Positions 17,631 to 26,761 of a DNA stretch of 64,000 bases are shown piece after piece; positions within the stretch are counted from its first letter, which is position 1, and every line of letters begins with the position of its first letter. The notes under the pieces were generated by a model. It was given only the letters and a program-made list of their open reading frames with translations, was not told the origin of the DNA and ran no database searches. This DNA comes from Geitlerinema sp. PCC 7407 (lineage in GTDB: Bacteria > Cyanobacteriota > Cyanobacteriia > PCC-7407). The translations under genes and the position numbers were made by a program. Location: assembly GCF_000317045.1 (NCBI RefSeq), contig NC_019703.1, positions 4,596,934 through 4,660,933 on the forward strand. Reading direction: 5' to 3'.

Positions 17631-17876
17631 GTTTGCAGAGTCTCGGTAGTCGCCTAAGGTTGATCAGGCTGTTCTAGCAAAACTGTTTAAAATAGCCTCT
17701 AGACGCTTTGGGTCTTTTCCTTCAGTCTTTTTCTTTCCCGGTGGCGCAGTCCGGTGGATCACGCTGCTGTGTATGAGTTGCCTGTCGGGGTTGCTAGAGC
17801 TCTGGGCTGAAACAGGGTCCCTTGGGTTTCTGTCTTTGCTCGCCTCTCTTCGATCGCGCGTTGGTGCCTTCCTTTG
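17631..17876 (+). other. Intergenic region, no gene seen
   Basis: About 245 bases, pyrimidine-rich in the middle, between the STAS terminator and the Mini-RNase III gene. I see no RNA gene or clear promoter boxes. Confidence 0.35.
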
Positions 17877-18380
17877 GTGAATACGTTGGATACGCCGTCA
17901 CAGCCGTTACCGGAACGACCTGAGTTGGAGATTGCGCTGCCTTGGGCGGCTTTGGGGAGACCCTGTGACCAGTCTCAAGCCCTCACCTCGGCTGAGATTC
18001 GTCGGCTCTCTCCGGTGGCTCTGGCTTATTTGGGTGACGCGGTTTATGAATTGTTTGTGCGGACTCGCTACTTGATGCCGCCTCGACGGATTCAGACGTA
18101 TCACCATGAGGTGGTGGATCAAGTGCGGGCGGAGCGCCAGGCGGAGTATTTGCAGTCTTTGGAGCCCTATTTCACGCCGGAGGAGCTCGACATCCTCAAG
18201 CGGGGGCGCAATGCGGTGCCGTCGGGACGCACGAAGCGGGTGAGCCCGGAAATCTATCAACAAGCTTCTAGTCTAGAAACGCTGATGGGCTATCTCTATC
18301 TCACGGATCCGGCTCGGTTGTTTCAGTTGCTTAGCTATTTGCCGTTCGAAGCGAAGTCGAGTCTGACGGCCCACTCTTAA
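17877..18380 (+). CDS. mrnC: Mini-ribonuclease III
   Basis: A 167-residue RNase III catalytic domain without the double-stranded-RNA-binding domain, the Mini-III type that trims the ends of 23S rRNA precursor. The active-site region LAYLGDAVYELFVRTRYL and the second acidic site in SSLETLMGYLYL are present. The basic segment RGRNAVPSGRTKR is typical of the family. It starts at GTG 17877 (or TTG 17874). Next downstream is an rRNA methyltransferase gene of the RlmB type, so the two may act in the same ribosome-maturation step. Confidence 0.93.
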   Translation: MNTLDTPSQPLPERPELEIALPWAALGRPCDQSQALTSAEIRRLSPVALAYLGDAVYELFVRTRYLMPPRRIQTYHHEVVDQVRAERQAEYLQSLEPYFTPEELDILKRGRNAVPSGRTKRVSPEIYQQASSLETLMGYLYLTDPARLFQLLSYLPFEAKSSLTAHS

Positions 18381-18527
18381 TAACGTTGTTTTTTAAACGG
18401 TTTTGACTCAGCGCCCAACCGCGATCGCGGATGTGACGAGGCGCGCTGGGTCTAGGGGCGATCGCTTTTATCGCCTGTTTAGACCGTCGGTTTTGCCAAT
18501 CTAGTTCTACCCAACATCTCTTCTGCC

Positions 18528-19757
18528 ATGACTGATCATCCTCGCAAAGACAATTCTTCTAAGGGCAAATTCAATCGCTCCTCCGGTGGAGGCGGCAAGC
18601 CGAAGTTCAAGCGCTCCTTTGAGGGCGGATCGGCGGAGGGCGGCAAGCCGAAGCTGCGTCGCGGATCGGCGGAAGGTGGGAAGCCTCGCCTGGATCGCGG
18701 CGATCGCCCTGAGCGCGCCGATCGCTCGGATCGACCAGAGCGCCGCAGTGATGACGCTCCCAAGCGGCGGTCCTTTGAGGGGGGCAAGCCCCGCATGGAT
18801 CGCGATCGCCCGCCTCGCTTCAAGGGTGAGCGGAGCGATCGCGGTGAGCGCTACGACCGGGGCGATCGCGCGGGCCGTCCTCCCCGGGGCGATCGCAATG
18901 AACACCCAAGCGCTGAAGCGCCCCTGGGCAACGCCAGCACGTCAGAAGACTCTGACCTGGTCTACGGGCGTCACCCCATTCTTGCCATCCTCGAAAGTCA
19001 GCGGCCCCTGAACCGAATCTGGGTCAGCACCCGTCTGCGCTACGATCCCCGCTTTCACTCCCTGCTCAACCAAGCCAAACTGAACGGCACCGTCATCGAC
19101 GAAGTCGACAGCCGCCGCCTCGACCAGATCACCCGAGGCGCCAACCACCAAGGCGTCGCGGCCCAGGTCGCCCACTACGAATATTTGGAGATGGGCGATC
19201 TGATCGAGCAGGCCAAAGCCGCCGCCGACAATCCAGTGATTGTGATCGCCGATGGAATCACAGATCCCCATAACCTGGGCGCTATCATTCGCACAGCCGA
19301 ATCCATTGGAGCCCAGGGCCTCGTGATCCCCCAGCGGCGAGCGGTGGGTGTGACGTCCACGGTCATGAAGGTTGCTGCCGGAGCTTTAGAATCTTTTCCA
19401 GTGGCAAGGGTTGTCAACCTCAGCCGAGCCTTGGAAGAATTAAAGGCAGCAGGTTTCTGGATTTATGGCACATCCTCCGAAGCCAGTCAGCCCGTTCACA
19501 CGGTTCAATTCAGCGGCCCGATCGCGCTGGTGATTGGGGCAGAAGGGGAAGGATTGAACTTGCTGACTCAGCGCTGCTGTGATGTTTTGGTTTCCATTCC
19601 TTTGCAAGGAAAAACCCCGAGCCTCAATGCTTCAGTTGCTGCTGGTATGGCCCTGTACGAAATCTATCGACAGCGGTGGATCACAACTTTGAACCTCAGT
19701 AGCATGAAGAAAGATGGCGTTGAAAAAAGAATTGCAACGGAGTATAACAAGGTTTGA
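18528..19757 (+). CDS. rlmB: 23S rRNA 2'-O-ribose methyltransferase, RlmB/TrmH type, with long basic tail
   Basis: 409 residues. The C-terminal ~260 residues are a SPOUT methyltransferase: the substrate-binding domain starts at [15 protein letters not shown], and the knot carries [27 protein letters not shown] and [17 protein letters not shown]. Family members use SAM to methylate a ribose in 23S rRNA (G2251 in E. coli). Residues 1 to ~135 are a low-complexity extension rich in Arg, Asp, Gly, Lys and Pro, expected to be disordered and RNA-binding. In the DNA it is packed with HIP1 sites, each read as G-D-R or R-D-R. Confidence 0.93.
   Translation: MTDHPRKDNSSKGKFNRSSGGGGKPKFKRSFEGGSAEGGKPKLRRGSAEGGKPRLDRGDRPERADRSDRPERRSDDAPKRRSFEGGKPRMDRDRPPRFKGERSDRGERYDRGDRAGRPPRGDRNEHPSAEAPLGNASTSEDSDLVYGRHPILAILESQRPLNRIWVSTRLRYDPRFHSLLNQAKLNGTVIDEVDSRRLDQITRGANHQGVAAQVAHYEYLEMGDLIEQAKAAADNPVIVIADGITDPHNLGAIIRTAESIGAQGLVIPQRRAVGVTSTVMKVAAGALESFPVARVVNLSRALEELKAAGFWIYGTSSEASQPVHTVQFSGPIALVIGAEGEGLNLLTQRCCDVLVSIPLQGKTPSLNASVAAGMALYEIYRQRWITTLNLSSMKKDGVEKRIATEYNKV
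18697..18900 (+). repeat. HIP1 cluster inside the rlmB 5' region
   Basis: Five exact GCGATCGC octamers plus several GATCG near-copies within about 200 bases, in the region coding for the basic tail. This is denser than elsewhere in the window. Confidence 0.7.
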
Positions 19758-19849
19758 GGAAGGCTGATAAGCAGCGTACAGACGCTTGCAGTATCGTGTG
19801 GGACGCTTGGTAAATCGTTGGCATCGTTGGCGAAGAATTGGCGGATACC

Positions 19850-20131
19850 ATGAAAGAATTCTTAATTAGCTTGCTTCATACCTTTGGGCTAGCTTGGTGG
19901 GTCGAGCTGAAAACCGACACTCCTCATTGCACCTACTACTTCGGTCCCTTCCTAACCTCGAATGAAGCTCAAAGGGCGAAGAGTGGCTACATTGAAGACT
20001 TGGAGCAAGAAGGCGCTCAGGGCATCGCGGTTTCTATTCGACGCTGCAAGCCTCCTGTGCTGACAATCGCTGATGACCTGGGGGAAGCTGAGCGCCGGGG
20101 AGGCGTTCCGGTTTTCAGCAGCCAACTCTAG
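19850..20131 (+). CDS. DUF1816 domain protein
   Basis: A 93-residue protein starting MKEFLISLLHTFGLAWWVEL. It matches the cyanobacterial DUF1816 pattern: an aromatic N-terminal helix, a CTYYFGPF motif, and EAQRAKSGYIEDLEQEGA. The domain is short and found almost only in cyanobacteria; its function is not established, though relatives occur near phycobilisome linker-like proteins. TTG 19838 is an alternative start. Confidence 0.8.
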   Translation: MKEFLISLLHTFGLAWWVELKTDTPHCTYYFGPFLTSNEAQRAKSGYIEDLEQEGAQGIAVSIRRCKPPVLTIADDLGEAERRGGVPVFSSQL

Positions 20132-20207
20132 GCACTGAAAATTGCTTCCTCGGCGGTTTTTGACAGCCTTGGGTTCCTGATTTCAAAGATTCCTGATGCT
20201 TGCGAGG

Positions 20208-20243
20208 AGCGATCGCCCTTTGATCCAACAAAAGGCGATCGCT
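20208..20243. terminator. HIP1-based hairpin between convergent genes
   Basis: AGCGATCGCCCTTTG pairs with CAAAAGGCGATCGCT with one mismatch; both arms contain HIP1. It lies between the DUF1816 stop (20131) and the convergent hydrolase stop (20287). TTCTTCGTGTTT follows on the plus strand, so termination is plausible but the T run is broken. Confidence 0.55.
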
Positions 20244-20286
20244 TCTTCGTGTTTGTGGGGACTGCTGTGGGCAGGCTGCGCCTGGG

Positions 20287-21123
20287 TTAGGCGATCGCCT
20301 TGACCACGTGAGGGTGGCGATCGAGCCAGTGATCAATGTCCTGAAGCACCCGATCGGGGATCTCCCAGGGGAACAGGTGCGCCACATCCTCATAGAGTTG
20401 CCAGGTGCTGTGGGGCAGGTGCTGGGCGGTCTCGTAGCTGGCCTCTGGAGTGATGTGGCGATCGCACGACCCCGCCATGATCAGGGCCGGACACTGAATT
20501 TGCGATAGATCAGACAGGCGATTGTAGCGCTGACGCAGGGCAGCGGTGAGGGCCTGCTGGGCACTGCGAGAGGTCTGCAAAAAGGCGGGGGTACCTTCGC
20601 GGGCCAGATATTCGTAGGCGGTGGGCGTGTGGCGCTGGAGCAAGTAGCGATAGAGCGATCGCTGGCCAAAGGTCTGGATATGCCACTGCGCTCCGGGCTG
20701 AGCCAGGTTGATCAAAGACGCCAGCCCCGTATAAACATTGTCCTGCCAGGTGATGGGCGGATGGTTGCCCCGAGGGCGGGCCGCCGTCGCCACCAAAATC
20801 AGGCCGCTTACTCGCTGGGGCAGGCGCAGGGCCAGCTCCAGCGCCAAAATGCCGCCCAAGGACCAGCCCAGCACCAGGCAGCGCTGAATGTTTTGGGCAT
20901 CGAGCAAGGCTTCGAGATCGGCGAGGTGATCGGCCATTTGAAAAGGGGTCTCGACGCGGCTTTTGCCGTAGCCGCGCAGATCCGGCGCGATCGTGCAAAA
21001 GCGCCGGGACAAATGGCCCGTGAAAACCGACAAACTCGCGCCCGACCCAGGATGGCCGTGGAGACACAGCACCGGAAAACCCGATCCCGCACTGCCGTGA
21101 TGTAAGGCGATCGCCGCTGTCAT
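20287..21123 (-). CDS. Alpha/beta-fold hydrolase
   Basis: 278 residues. The oxyanion loop is VLCLHGHPGSGAS, and the nucleophile elbow is VLGWSLGGILALELAL. The catalytic Asp is in MAGSCDRHITPEAS, and the His in YEDVAHLFPWEIP. These place it among the lipase/esterase/haloperoxidase-like hydrolases. The substrate is not predictable. The start MTAAIALHHG at 21123 fits the fold; the frame continues upstream into the neighbouring divergent gene region. Confidence 0.9.
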   Translation of the reverse strand: MTAAIALHHGSAGSGFPVLCLHGHPGSGASLSVFTGHLSRRFCTIAPDLRGYGKSRVETPFQMADHLADLEALLDAQNIQRCLVLGWSLGGILALELALRLPQRVSGLILVATAARPRGNHPPITWQDNVYTGLASLINLAQPGAQWHIQTFGQRSLYRYLLQRHTPTAYEYLAREGTPAFLQTSRSAQQALTAALRQRYNRLSDLSQIQCPALIMAGSCDRHITPEASYETAQHLPHSTWQLYEDVAHLFPWEIPDRVLQDIDHWLDRHPHVVKAIA

Positions 21124-21298
21124 GGGTTTCCTCCCTCTCCCGAAAAACGCTGGTGCCAATGCCGCTCCCAGCCCGTGTACCGAAATGTCTGGCATTGTTG
21201 CGGCTTGTGTTGCAGTCTGTGACGGACTTTGGGCGATCGCCCAAAAGCCCTGCCAAAGTGGCACTCTAGGAACAACCCTTCGTGTTCCCCCGAATGCC

Positions 21299-21532
21299 AT
21301 GACTTCCATTTTCGCTGCCCTGACGGCATTGATCACTGGACTGACGACTGGGACACCTCGCCCCACCGAAGTAGCACCGCCTCCCCAGCCCGAGACCGCT
21401 CCCCTCAAGCGGCCCACACCAACCAAGTTGCTGCGCCGGCTGGAGGCGCGCGCCCGCCGCGACTATCCCGGCCACCCCGAGGCGTGGTATCGCCAGCGAG
21501 CGATGCAGATTTTGGACCGCTACCGCGACTAG
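21299..21532 (+). CDS. Small hypothetical protein with basic C-terminal helix
   Basis: 77 residues. A hydrophobic N-terminus (MTSIFAALTALITGLTTG) could be a membrane anchor or signal. A proline-rich linker follows, then a basic C-terminal domain (KLLRRLEARARRDYPGHPEAWYRQRAMQILDRYRD) that looks like a structured helical unit. No known family. ATG 21299 was chosen because upstream codons overlap the divergent hydrolase start. Confidence 0.5.
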   Translation: MTSIFAALTALITGLTTGTPRPTEVAPPPQPETAPLKRPTPTKLLRRLEARARRDYPGHPEAWYRQRAMQILDRYRD

Positions 21533-21709
21533 AGATTGGGACTGAAAAGTGCGATCGCCGCGTAGCGCCCCCCAAAGCGGGACGGAGCCCCCAGCACCGG
21601 ACCCTCCCTTTCTCGTGGGCGAAAATCTGGGCCAAACAGCGGCAAAGACGTCCACAGAATATACTGAAACTTTAGACTTTTAGACTGTGAGTCGAAGCGA
21701 GGTCATTGC

Positions 21710-23161
21710 ATGGCATCCATCCGCGAGTTGCATCAACAACTCCTGAAAAAAGATCGCTCTGCTAAAGAAATCACCCAAGAAGCTTTAGATAGAATTCAGG
21801 CGCTAGAGCCAAAGCTGCGCAGCTTTTTACACATCACCGCAGAGCAGGCGATCGCCCAAGCAGAGCAGGTGGATGCCAAGATTGCCGCGGGTGAAGACAT
21901 TGGCCCCTTGGCCGGCATTCCCATCGGCATCAAGGACAACCTCTGCACCCAAGGCGTCCCCACGACCTGCGGCTCCCGGATTCTCGAAGGCTTTGTGCCA
22001 GCCTACGAATCCACGGTCACGCGCAAGCTGGCCGAGGCAGGGGCGGTGATGGTTGGCAAGACCAACATGGACGAGTTTGCCATGGGCAGCTCGACCGAGA
22101 CCTCGGGCTACCAAGTCACCGCCAACCCCTGGGATCTCGAGCGCGTGCCGGGGGGCTCCTCGGGCGGATCTGCGGCGGCGGTGGCGGCGGATGAATGCGT
22201 CGTGGCCCTGGGCTCAGACACCGGCGGCTCGATTCGTCAGCCCGCGTCCTTCTGCGGCGTGGTGGGCCTCAAGCCGACCTACGGTCTGGTGTCTCGGTTT
22301 GGCCTGGTGGCCTACGCCTCGTCCCTAGACCAGATTGGCCCCTTCGGCCGCTCTGTGGAAGATACGGCGATCCTGCTGAATGCGATCGCTGGCTACGACG
22401 CCAAAGACTCCACCAGCCTCAACCTCGATATTCCCGACTATACCCAGTTTCTCAAGCCAGACCTCAAGGGTCTGCGGGTCGGCATCATCACCGAGACCTT
22501 CGGGGAGGGTCTCGACAGCGTGGTGGATGATGCAGTGCGCAAGGCGATCGCCCAGCTAGAAGCCCTCGGCGCCGAAGTCAAAGAGATCTCCTGCCCCCGC
22601 TTCCGCTACGGCCTGCCCACCTACTACATCATCGCGCCCTCCGAAGCCTCGGCGAACCTCGCGCGCTACGACGGCGTCAAGTACGGCTTCCGCAGCGAAG
22701 ACCCCGACAACCTGATGGCCATGTACACCCAGACTCGAGCCCAAGGCTTTGGTCCCGAGGTGAAGCGCCGGATCATGATCGGCACCTATGCCCTGTCGGC
22801 GGGCTACTACGACGCCTACTACCTCAAGGCCCAAAAAGTCCGCACGCTGATCAAGCAGGACTTTGAGGCCGCCTTTGGCCAAGTGGATGTGCTGGTGTGC
22901 CCCACTGCGCCCACCACCGCCTTCAAGGCCGGTGAGAAAACCTCCGATCCCCTGAGCATGTACCTGTCGGACCTGATGACCATCCCGGTCAACCTCGCGG
23001 GTCTGCCCGGTCTGAGCCTCCCCTGCGGCTTCGATGGCCAAGGCATGCCCATCGGCTTGCAGCTCATCGGTAATGTGCTCCGAGAAGATCAGCTTTTCCA
23101 TGTCGCCTACGCCTACGAGCAAGCCACGGACTGGCACAACCATTGCCCCAAGATTGCCTAG
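21710..23161 (+). CDS. gatA: Glutamyl-tRNA(Gln) amidotransferase subunit A
   Basis: 483 residues, normal length. GatA is the amidase subunit that frees ammonia from glutamine so GatB can convert Glu-tRNA(Gln) to Gln-tRNA(Gln). The Ser-cisSer-Lys triad is visible: Lys in [14 protein letters not shown], and the serines in [32 protein letters not shown] stem-loop follows the stop at 23180. Confidence 0.97.
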   Translation: MASIRELHQQLLKKDRSAKEITQEALDRIQALEPKLRSFLHITAEQAIAQAEQVDAKIAAGEDIGPLAGIPIGIKDNLCTQGVPTTCGSRILEGFVPAYESTVTRKLAEAGAVMVGKTNMDEFAMGSSTETSGYQVTANPWDLERVPGGSSGGSAAAVAADECVVALGSDTGGSIRQPASFCGVVGLKPTYGLVSRFGLVAYASSLDQIGPFGRSVEDTAILLNAIAGYDAKDSTSLNLDIPDYTQFLKPDLKGLRVGIITETFGEGLDSVVDDAVRKAIAQLEALGAEVKEISCPRFRYGLPTYYIIAPSEASANLARYDGVKYGFRSEDPDNLMAMYTQTRAQGFGPEVKRRIMIGTYALSAGYYDAYYLKAQKVRTLIKQDFEAAFGQVDVLVCPTAPTTAFKAGEKTSDPLSMYLSDLMTIPVNLAGLPGLSLPCGFDGQGMPIGLQLIGNVLREDQLFHVAYAYEQATDWHNHCPKIA

Positions 23162-23179
23162 GGATCTGGTTTGATCAGG

Positions 23180-23209
23180 GGGGCGCTGACTTCAGCGCCC
23201 CTTAGTCTG
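23180..23209 (+). terminator. Probable terminator of gatA
   Basis: GGGGCGCTG-ACTT-CAGCGCCCC, a perfect 9-bp GC-rich stem 18 bases after the gatA stop, followed by TTAGTCTGTG. The T content after the stem is low. Confidence 0.6.
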
Positions 23210-23237
23210 TGCTGCTTCTTCTCGATTGACTCTATCT

Positions 23238-24131
23238 ATGACGCTCGCTGTCCTGGTCCCAGCCTTTAAACTTGGGCTGTTTCTCGCCACGATTGTTCTG
23301 ATTGCCTACATCGCTGCCTGCGTTTTTTTGTTGCTCCGCCAAAATCGATTTATTTTCATGCCGTCGCCCTTTGTGGACCGGACGCCAGAGGATCTAGGCC
23401 TGAGTTACGAAGAAGTTTGGATTCCCGTTCCCAAGACGTTTAATACGCAAAAACTGCACGGCTGGTGGATTCCGGTTGCGAATCCCAAGGGCGTTGTGCT
23501 GCATCTGCACGGCAATGGCTTCAACATCGGGGCCAATCTGGATCAAACCAGGCGATTTCACAAGCTGGGCTACTCGGTTTTGCTGGCTGACTATCGGGGC
23601 TATGGGCGCAGTCAAGGCCCCTTCCCCAATGAAAAGCGGGTCTACGAAGACGCTGAGGCGATCTGGCAATATCTGGTCCAGATGCTGGGCGCGTCGCCTG
23701 CTGAGATTGTTTTGTACGGCCATTCCCTGGGCGGGGCGATCGCCATTGACCTGGCCGCCAAGCACCCCGAAGCGGCGGGCCTGATCGTCCAAAGCTCTTT
23801 TACGAGAATGCAGTCGGTGGTGGAGCGGGTCTGGCATCTGTGGATGTTTCCGGTGTCGCTGCTGCTGACTCAGCATTTCAAGTCCATTGAGAAGGTGCGA
23901 TCGCTGCAAATGCCGGTCCTGTTTACCCACGGCACCCTAGATCAGGTGGTGCCGCCGGAGATGAGTCCGGCGCTCTACGCAGCGGCCCCCCACCCCAAAG
24001 AGCTGCTGATGGTGGAAGGCGCGGACCACAATAATGTGGGTGAGGTCGGTGGCGAAACCTATTTGCAGGTGCTGCAGCGATTTTTGGCCAGTACTCGACC
24101 TGCGGTAATGTCCAGTTCGGCGCTGCGTTAG
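23238..24131 (+). CDS. Membrane-anchored alpha/beta hydrolase (BEM46/YfhR type)
   Basis: 297 residues. An N-terminal TM helix (LGLFLATIVLIAYIAACVFLLL) anchors the protein. The hydrolase domain has VLHLHGNGFNIGANL, ADYRGYGRSQGPFP, nucleophile elbow LYGHSLGGAIAIDLA, catalytic Asp in THGTLDQVVPPEMS and His in EGADHNNVGEVGG. This arrangement is that of the BEM46/ABHD13-like serine hydrolases. The natural substrate is unknown. TTG 23226 is an alternative start. Confidence 0.9.
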   Translation: MTLAVLVPAFKLGLFLATIVLIAYIAACVFLLLRQNRFIFMPSPFVDRTPEDLGLSYEEVWIPVPKTFNTQKLHGWWIPVANPKGVVLHLHGNGFNIGANLDQTRRFHKLGYSVLLADYRGYGRSQGPFPNEKRVYEDAEAIWQYLVQMLGASPAEIVLYGHSLGGAIAIDLAAKHPEAAGLIVQSSFTRMQSVVERVWHLWMFPVSLLLTQHFKSIEKVRSLQMPVLFTHGTLDQVVPPEMSPALYAAAPHPKELLMVEGADHNNVGEVGGETYLQVLQRFLASTRPAVMSSSALR

Positions 24132-24167
24132 CGCAGCGATTTTTGGTGTTTCTGGGTTCCTCTGCCG

Positions 24168-25595
24168 ATGGCTGTGGACTATGACCTGGTAATTGTGGGC
24201 AGTACGCCCACGGCGATCGCGGCGGCACGGGCGGCTTTGCGATCCCAGGGACGCGTGGCCCTGGTCAGTCAGCGATCGCCCGAGGAGGGCTTGGGCCCAG
24301 AGACTCCCTTGTTGCCCAGCCTGAGCGCCCTAGGAGCGATCGCCCAGCAGCAGCCCCTGGCTCACTGGCTGGGGCTAGCCGACTCGGCCAGGGCGGAGCT
24401 CCAGTGGCCAGCGGCCCTGGCCTGGCACCACGCCCTCGGAGACACCCTGGCTCCTGACCCAGCCGTCTTAGCGGCGCAGGGCCTCGAAGTGATTTTGGGT
24501 CAGGGGGCGTTTCGGCGCGAGCCCAGCTTGGGGTTTAATCTAGCCGATCGCTGTCTGCGATCGCGCGCCTACCTGATCGCCACCGGCTCCCACACCGGGC
24601 GTCCCGCCATCGAGGGCCTCGACGCTGTGCCCTACTGGACCCCCGAGACGCTAGCAACGCAGCCCCCGGAGGTCTTGCCGGAGCGCCTGCTGATCCTGGG
24701 GGGTCAGGGCTTGGCAGTGGCCTGGGCCGAGGCCTTCGCTCGCTTTGGGGTAGCCGTCACCTTGATCACGCGCCAACCGAGACTGCTGCCCCAGGCCGAA
24801 CCCGAAGCGGTGGCGCTGATCCAAGCTCAGCTCGAGGCGGACGGCGTGCGCATTTTGACCGGATCCCCGATCACCCAGGCGCGGATGCTGGACCAGGAGG
24901 TGTGGGTCCAGGCGGGCAATGATGCGCTGGCGGGCGATCGCCTGCTCGTGGTGGCGGCCCCGCAGCCGAACCTGACAGGACTCAACCTCGAAGCGGTGAG
25001 GGTCCGCGCCACGCCACGCGGCCTCAGCGTCAAGCCGTGGCTGCAAACGGCCCATCCCCGGATTTACGCCTGCGGTGCGGTGCTGGGCGGCGATCCGGCT
25101 CCCTACATTGGCCATCACGAAGCGGCGATCGCCGTCGAAAATGCCCTCTGGGGACGTCGCCGGGTGCCGCACTATCAAGCAATTCCCCAGTGGGTGCCCA
25201 CCCAAAATCCCCTGATCAGCCTGGGCCTCACCGAAGCCCAAGCCAGCCAGCAGTACCACGAAGACGCCTGGGTCCTGCGCTGCCCCTACAAGGCTCTGCC
25301 CCAAGCCCATCTGCACCATCAGGTGAATGGTTTTGCCAAGCTGATCGTTCGTCCCAGCGGCCAGATTTTGGGTGCGCACATCCTCGGCCCCGCCGCGCCC
25401 GAGCTGATGAGCGCGATCGCCCTCCTCCAAGAGTCGTCCCAGGGGATGCCTGCCCTTGAGAGGCTGATTCCCATTGCTCCCAGCTACAGTGAAGTGTGGA
25501 CGCAGCTCGGCCAGCAGTGGCGCGATCGCCGTCATCAGCGCTGGGGGCCGTGGCTTGAGGCTCTCGCGGCCTGGCGCCGCGCCCGTGCCCGCTAG
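24168..25595 (+). CDS. Disulfide-reductase-fold flavoprotein without the redox disulfide
   Basis: 475 residues with the fold of lipoamide dehydrogenase/mercuric reductase: FAD domain (VIVGSTPTAIAAARAA, and IYACGAVLGGDPAPYIGHHEA), NAD domain (LLILGGQGLAVAWAEAFARFGVAVTLITR) and C-terminal dimer domain. The position of the CxxxxC redox pair reads VSQRSPEEGLGPETPLLPS, without cysteine. The C-terminal His-Glu motif (HPTLSE in active enzymes) reads APSYSE, so the catalytic His is missing too. The first glycine motif is also weak. It cannot act as a dithiol reductase by the standard route; a direct NAD(P)H oxidase or quinone reductase role is possible. Confidence 0.85.
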   Translation: MAVDYDLVIVGSTPTAIAAARAALRSQGRVALVSQRSPEEGLGPETPLLPSLSALGAIAQQQPLAHWLGLADSARAELQWPAALAWHHALGDTLAPDPAVLAAQGLEVILGQGAFRREPSLGFNLADRCLRSRAYLIATGSHTGRPAIEGLDAVPYWTPETLATQPPEVLPERLLILGGQGLAVAWAEAFARFGVAVTLITRQPRLLPQAEPEAVALIQAQLEADGVRILTGSPITQARMLDQEVWVQAGNDALAGDRLLVVAAPQPNLTGLNLEAVRVRATPRGLSVKPWLQTAHPRIYACGAVLGGDPAPYIGHHEAAIAVENALWGRRRVPHYQAIPQWVPTQNPLISLGLTEAQASQQYHEDAWVLRCPYKALPQAHLHHQVNGFAKLIVRPSGQILGAHILGPAAPELMSAIALLQESSQGMPALERLIPIAPSYSEVWTQLGQQWRDRRHQRWGPWLEALAAWRRARAR

Positions 25596-25637
25596 CCGCC
25601 CTTTTTCGCCAATGAACCCGCCGAGTTGAACCCACCG

Positions 25638-26090
25638 ATGAAACTTAAAGTCCACCCCTTGCATCCCCAGGCGATCTTGCCGAGCTACGCCCACCCCGAC
25701 GACTCGGGCCTCGATCTGTGCGCGATCGCCTCCGCCACGATCGCCCCGGGCGAAAGCCGCCTCATCCCCACCGGCCTCAGCATCGAGCTACCGCCCAACA
25801 CCGAAGCCCAGATCCGGCCCCGCAGCGGTCTCGCCCTGCGCCACCAGATCACCGTCCTCAACACCCCCGGCACCATCGACGAAGGCTATCGCGGCGAAAT
25901 CGCCATCATTTTGATTAATCATGGCCGCCACCCCTTCACCGTGGAGCCCGGCATGAAGATTGCCCAAATGGTCATCGCCCCCGTACTGCGAGTGGCCGTC
26001 GAAGCCATTGGGACCGCCGACGCCCTGACGAGCACCGCTCGCGGCCAGGGCGGCTTCGGCTCCACGGGTTATCGAGTGGGCGATCGCTAG
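25638..26090 (+). CDS. dut: dUTP diphosphatase
   Basis: 150 residues, trimeric dUTPase type. It hydrolyses dUTP to dUMP and keeps uracil out of DNA. Motif 1 ([10 protein letters not shown]), motif 2 (PRSGLALRH), motif 3 ([14 protein letters not shown]) and motif 5 ([10 protein letters not shown]) are all present. The ATG at 25638 starts the domain properly. It is convergent with dcd, the stops overlapping in CTAG; dcd makes the dUTP that this enzyme uses. Confidence 0.96.
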   Translation: MKLKVHPLHPQAILPSYAHPDDSGLDLCAIASATIAPGESRLIPTGLSIELPPNTEAQIRPRSGLALRHQITVLNTPGTIDEGYRGEIAIILINHGRHPFTVEPGMKIAQMVIAPVLRVAVEAIGTADALTSTARGQGGFGSTGYRVGDR

Positions 26091-26686
26091 ACTCGGGGCA
26101 GCGTCACCCGCTCCCGCTGATCTTGGTACTTGCCCTGGCGCTTCTCGTAGCTGACCGCGCACGGCTCCCCTTCCAAAAACAGCAGCTGCACCACGCCCTC
26201 ATTGGCATAGATTCGGCAGTCAGCGCTCGATGAGTTCGAAAATTCGAGGGTCAGGTGTCCTCGCCACCCCGCCTCCGCGGGCGTCAGGTTGGCAATGATG
26301 CCCGAGCGGGCGTAGGTACTCTTGCCGATGCAAATCACCGACACATTTTCGGGCACCGACAGCCGCTCCAGCGCCACCCCCAAGCCATAGGAGTGGGCCG
26401 GCAAAATAAAAAAGTCCCCAGCCGCATCTTGGTGCAGCTTCGCAGGCTCTAGGTTGTCAGAGTTAAAGTTTTTGGGATCGACCACCGTCCCTGGGATGTG
26501 GCGGAAGATGCGAAACTCTGCCGGCGAGAGGCGAATGTCGTAGCCGTAGGACGACAAGCCATAGCTAATCACCGGGCGCAGGGGTCCCCCAGCCTCAGCG
26601 GTCACTTCTCGCACCAACGTCGGCAAAAACGGCTCAATCATGCCGTTTTCGGCCATCGCCGTAATCCAGGTATCGTTTTTGATCAT
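26087..26686 (-). CDS. dcd: dCTP deaminase
   Basis: 199 residues (start at 26686, MIKNDTWI). It deaminates dCTP to dUTP, the substrate of the convergent dut product. The central segment [30 protein letters not shown] contains the catalytic Arg and Glu region of the family. It has the length of the monofunctional enzyme rather than a fused dut domain. Confidence 0.94.
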   Translation of the reverse strand: MIKNDTWITAMAENGMIEPFLPTLVREVTAEAGGPLRPVISYGLSSYGYDIRLSPAEFRIFRHIPGTVVDPKNFNSDNLEPAKLHQDAAGDFFILPAHSYGLGVALERLSVPENVSVICIGKSTYARSGIIANLTPAEAGWRGHLTLEFSNSSSADCRIYANEGVVQLLFLEGEPCAVSYEKRQGKYQDQRERVTLPRV

Positions 26687-26761
26687 GGCTCCCACTCAAC
26701 CCTCAGGAGAGCGATCCTAGCACTCTCCGGATCGCTTTAGGGTGTCCCTGCCAGAGCCCCC

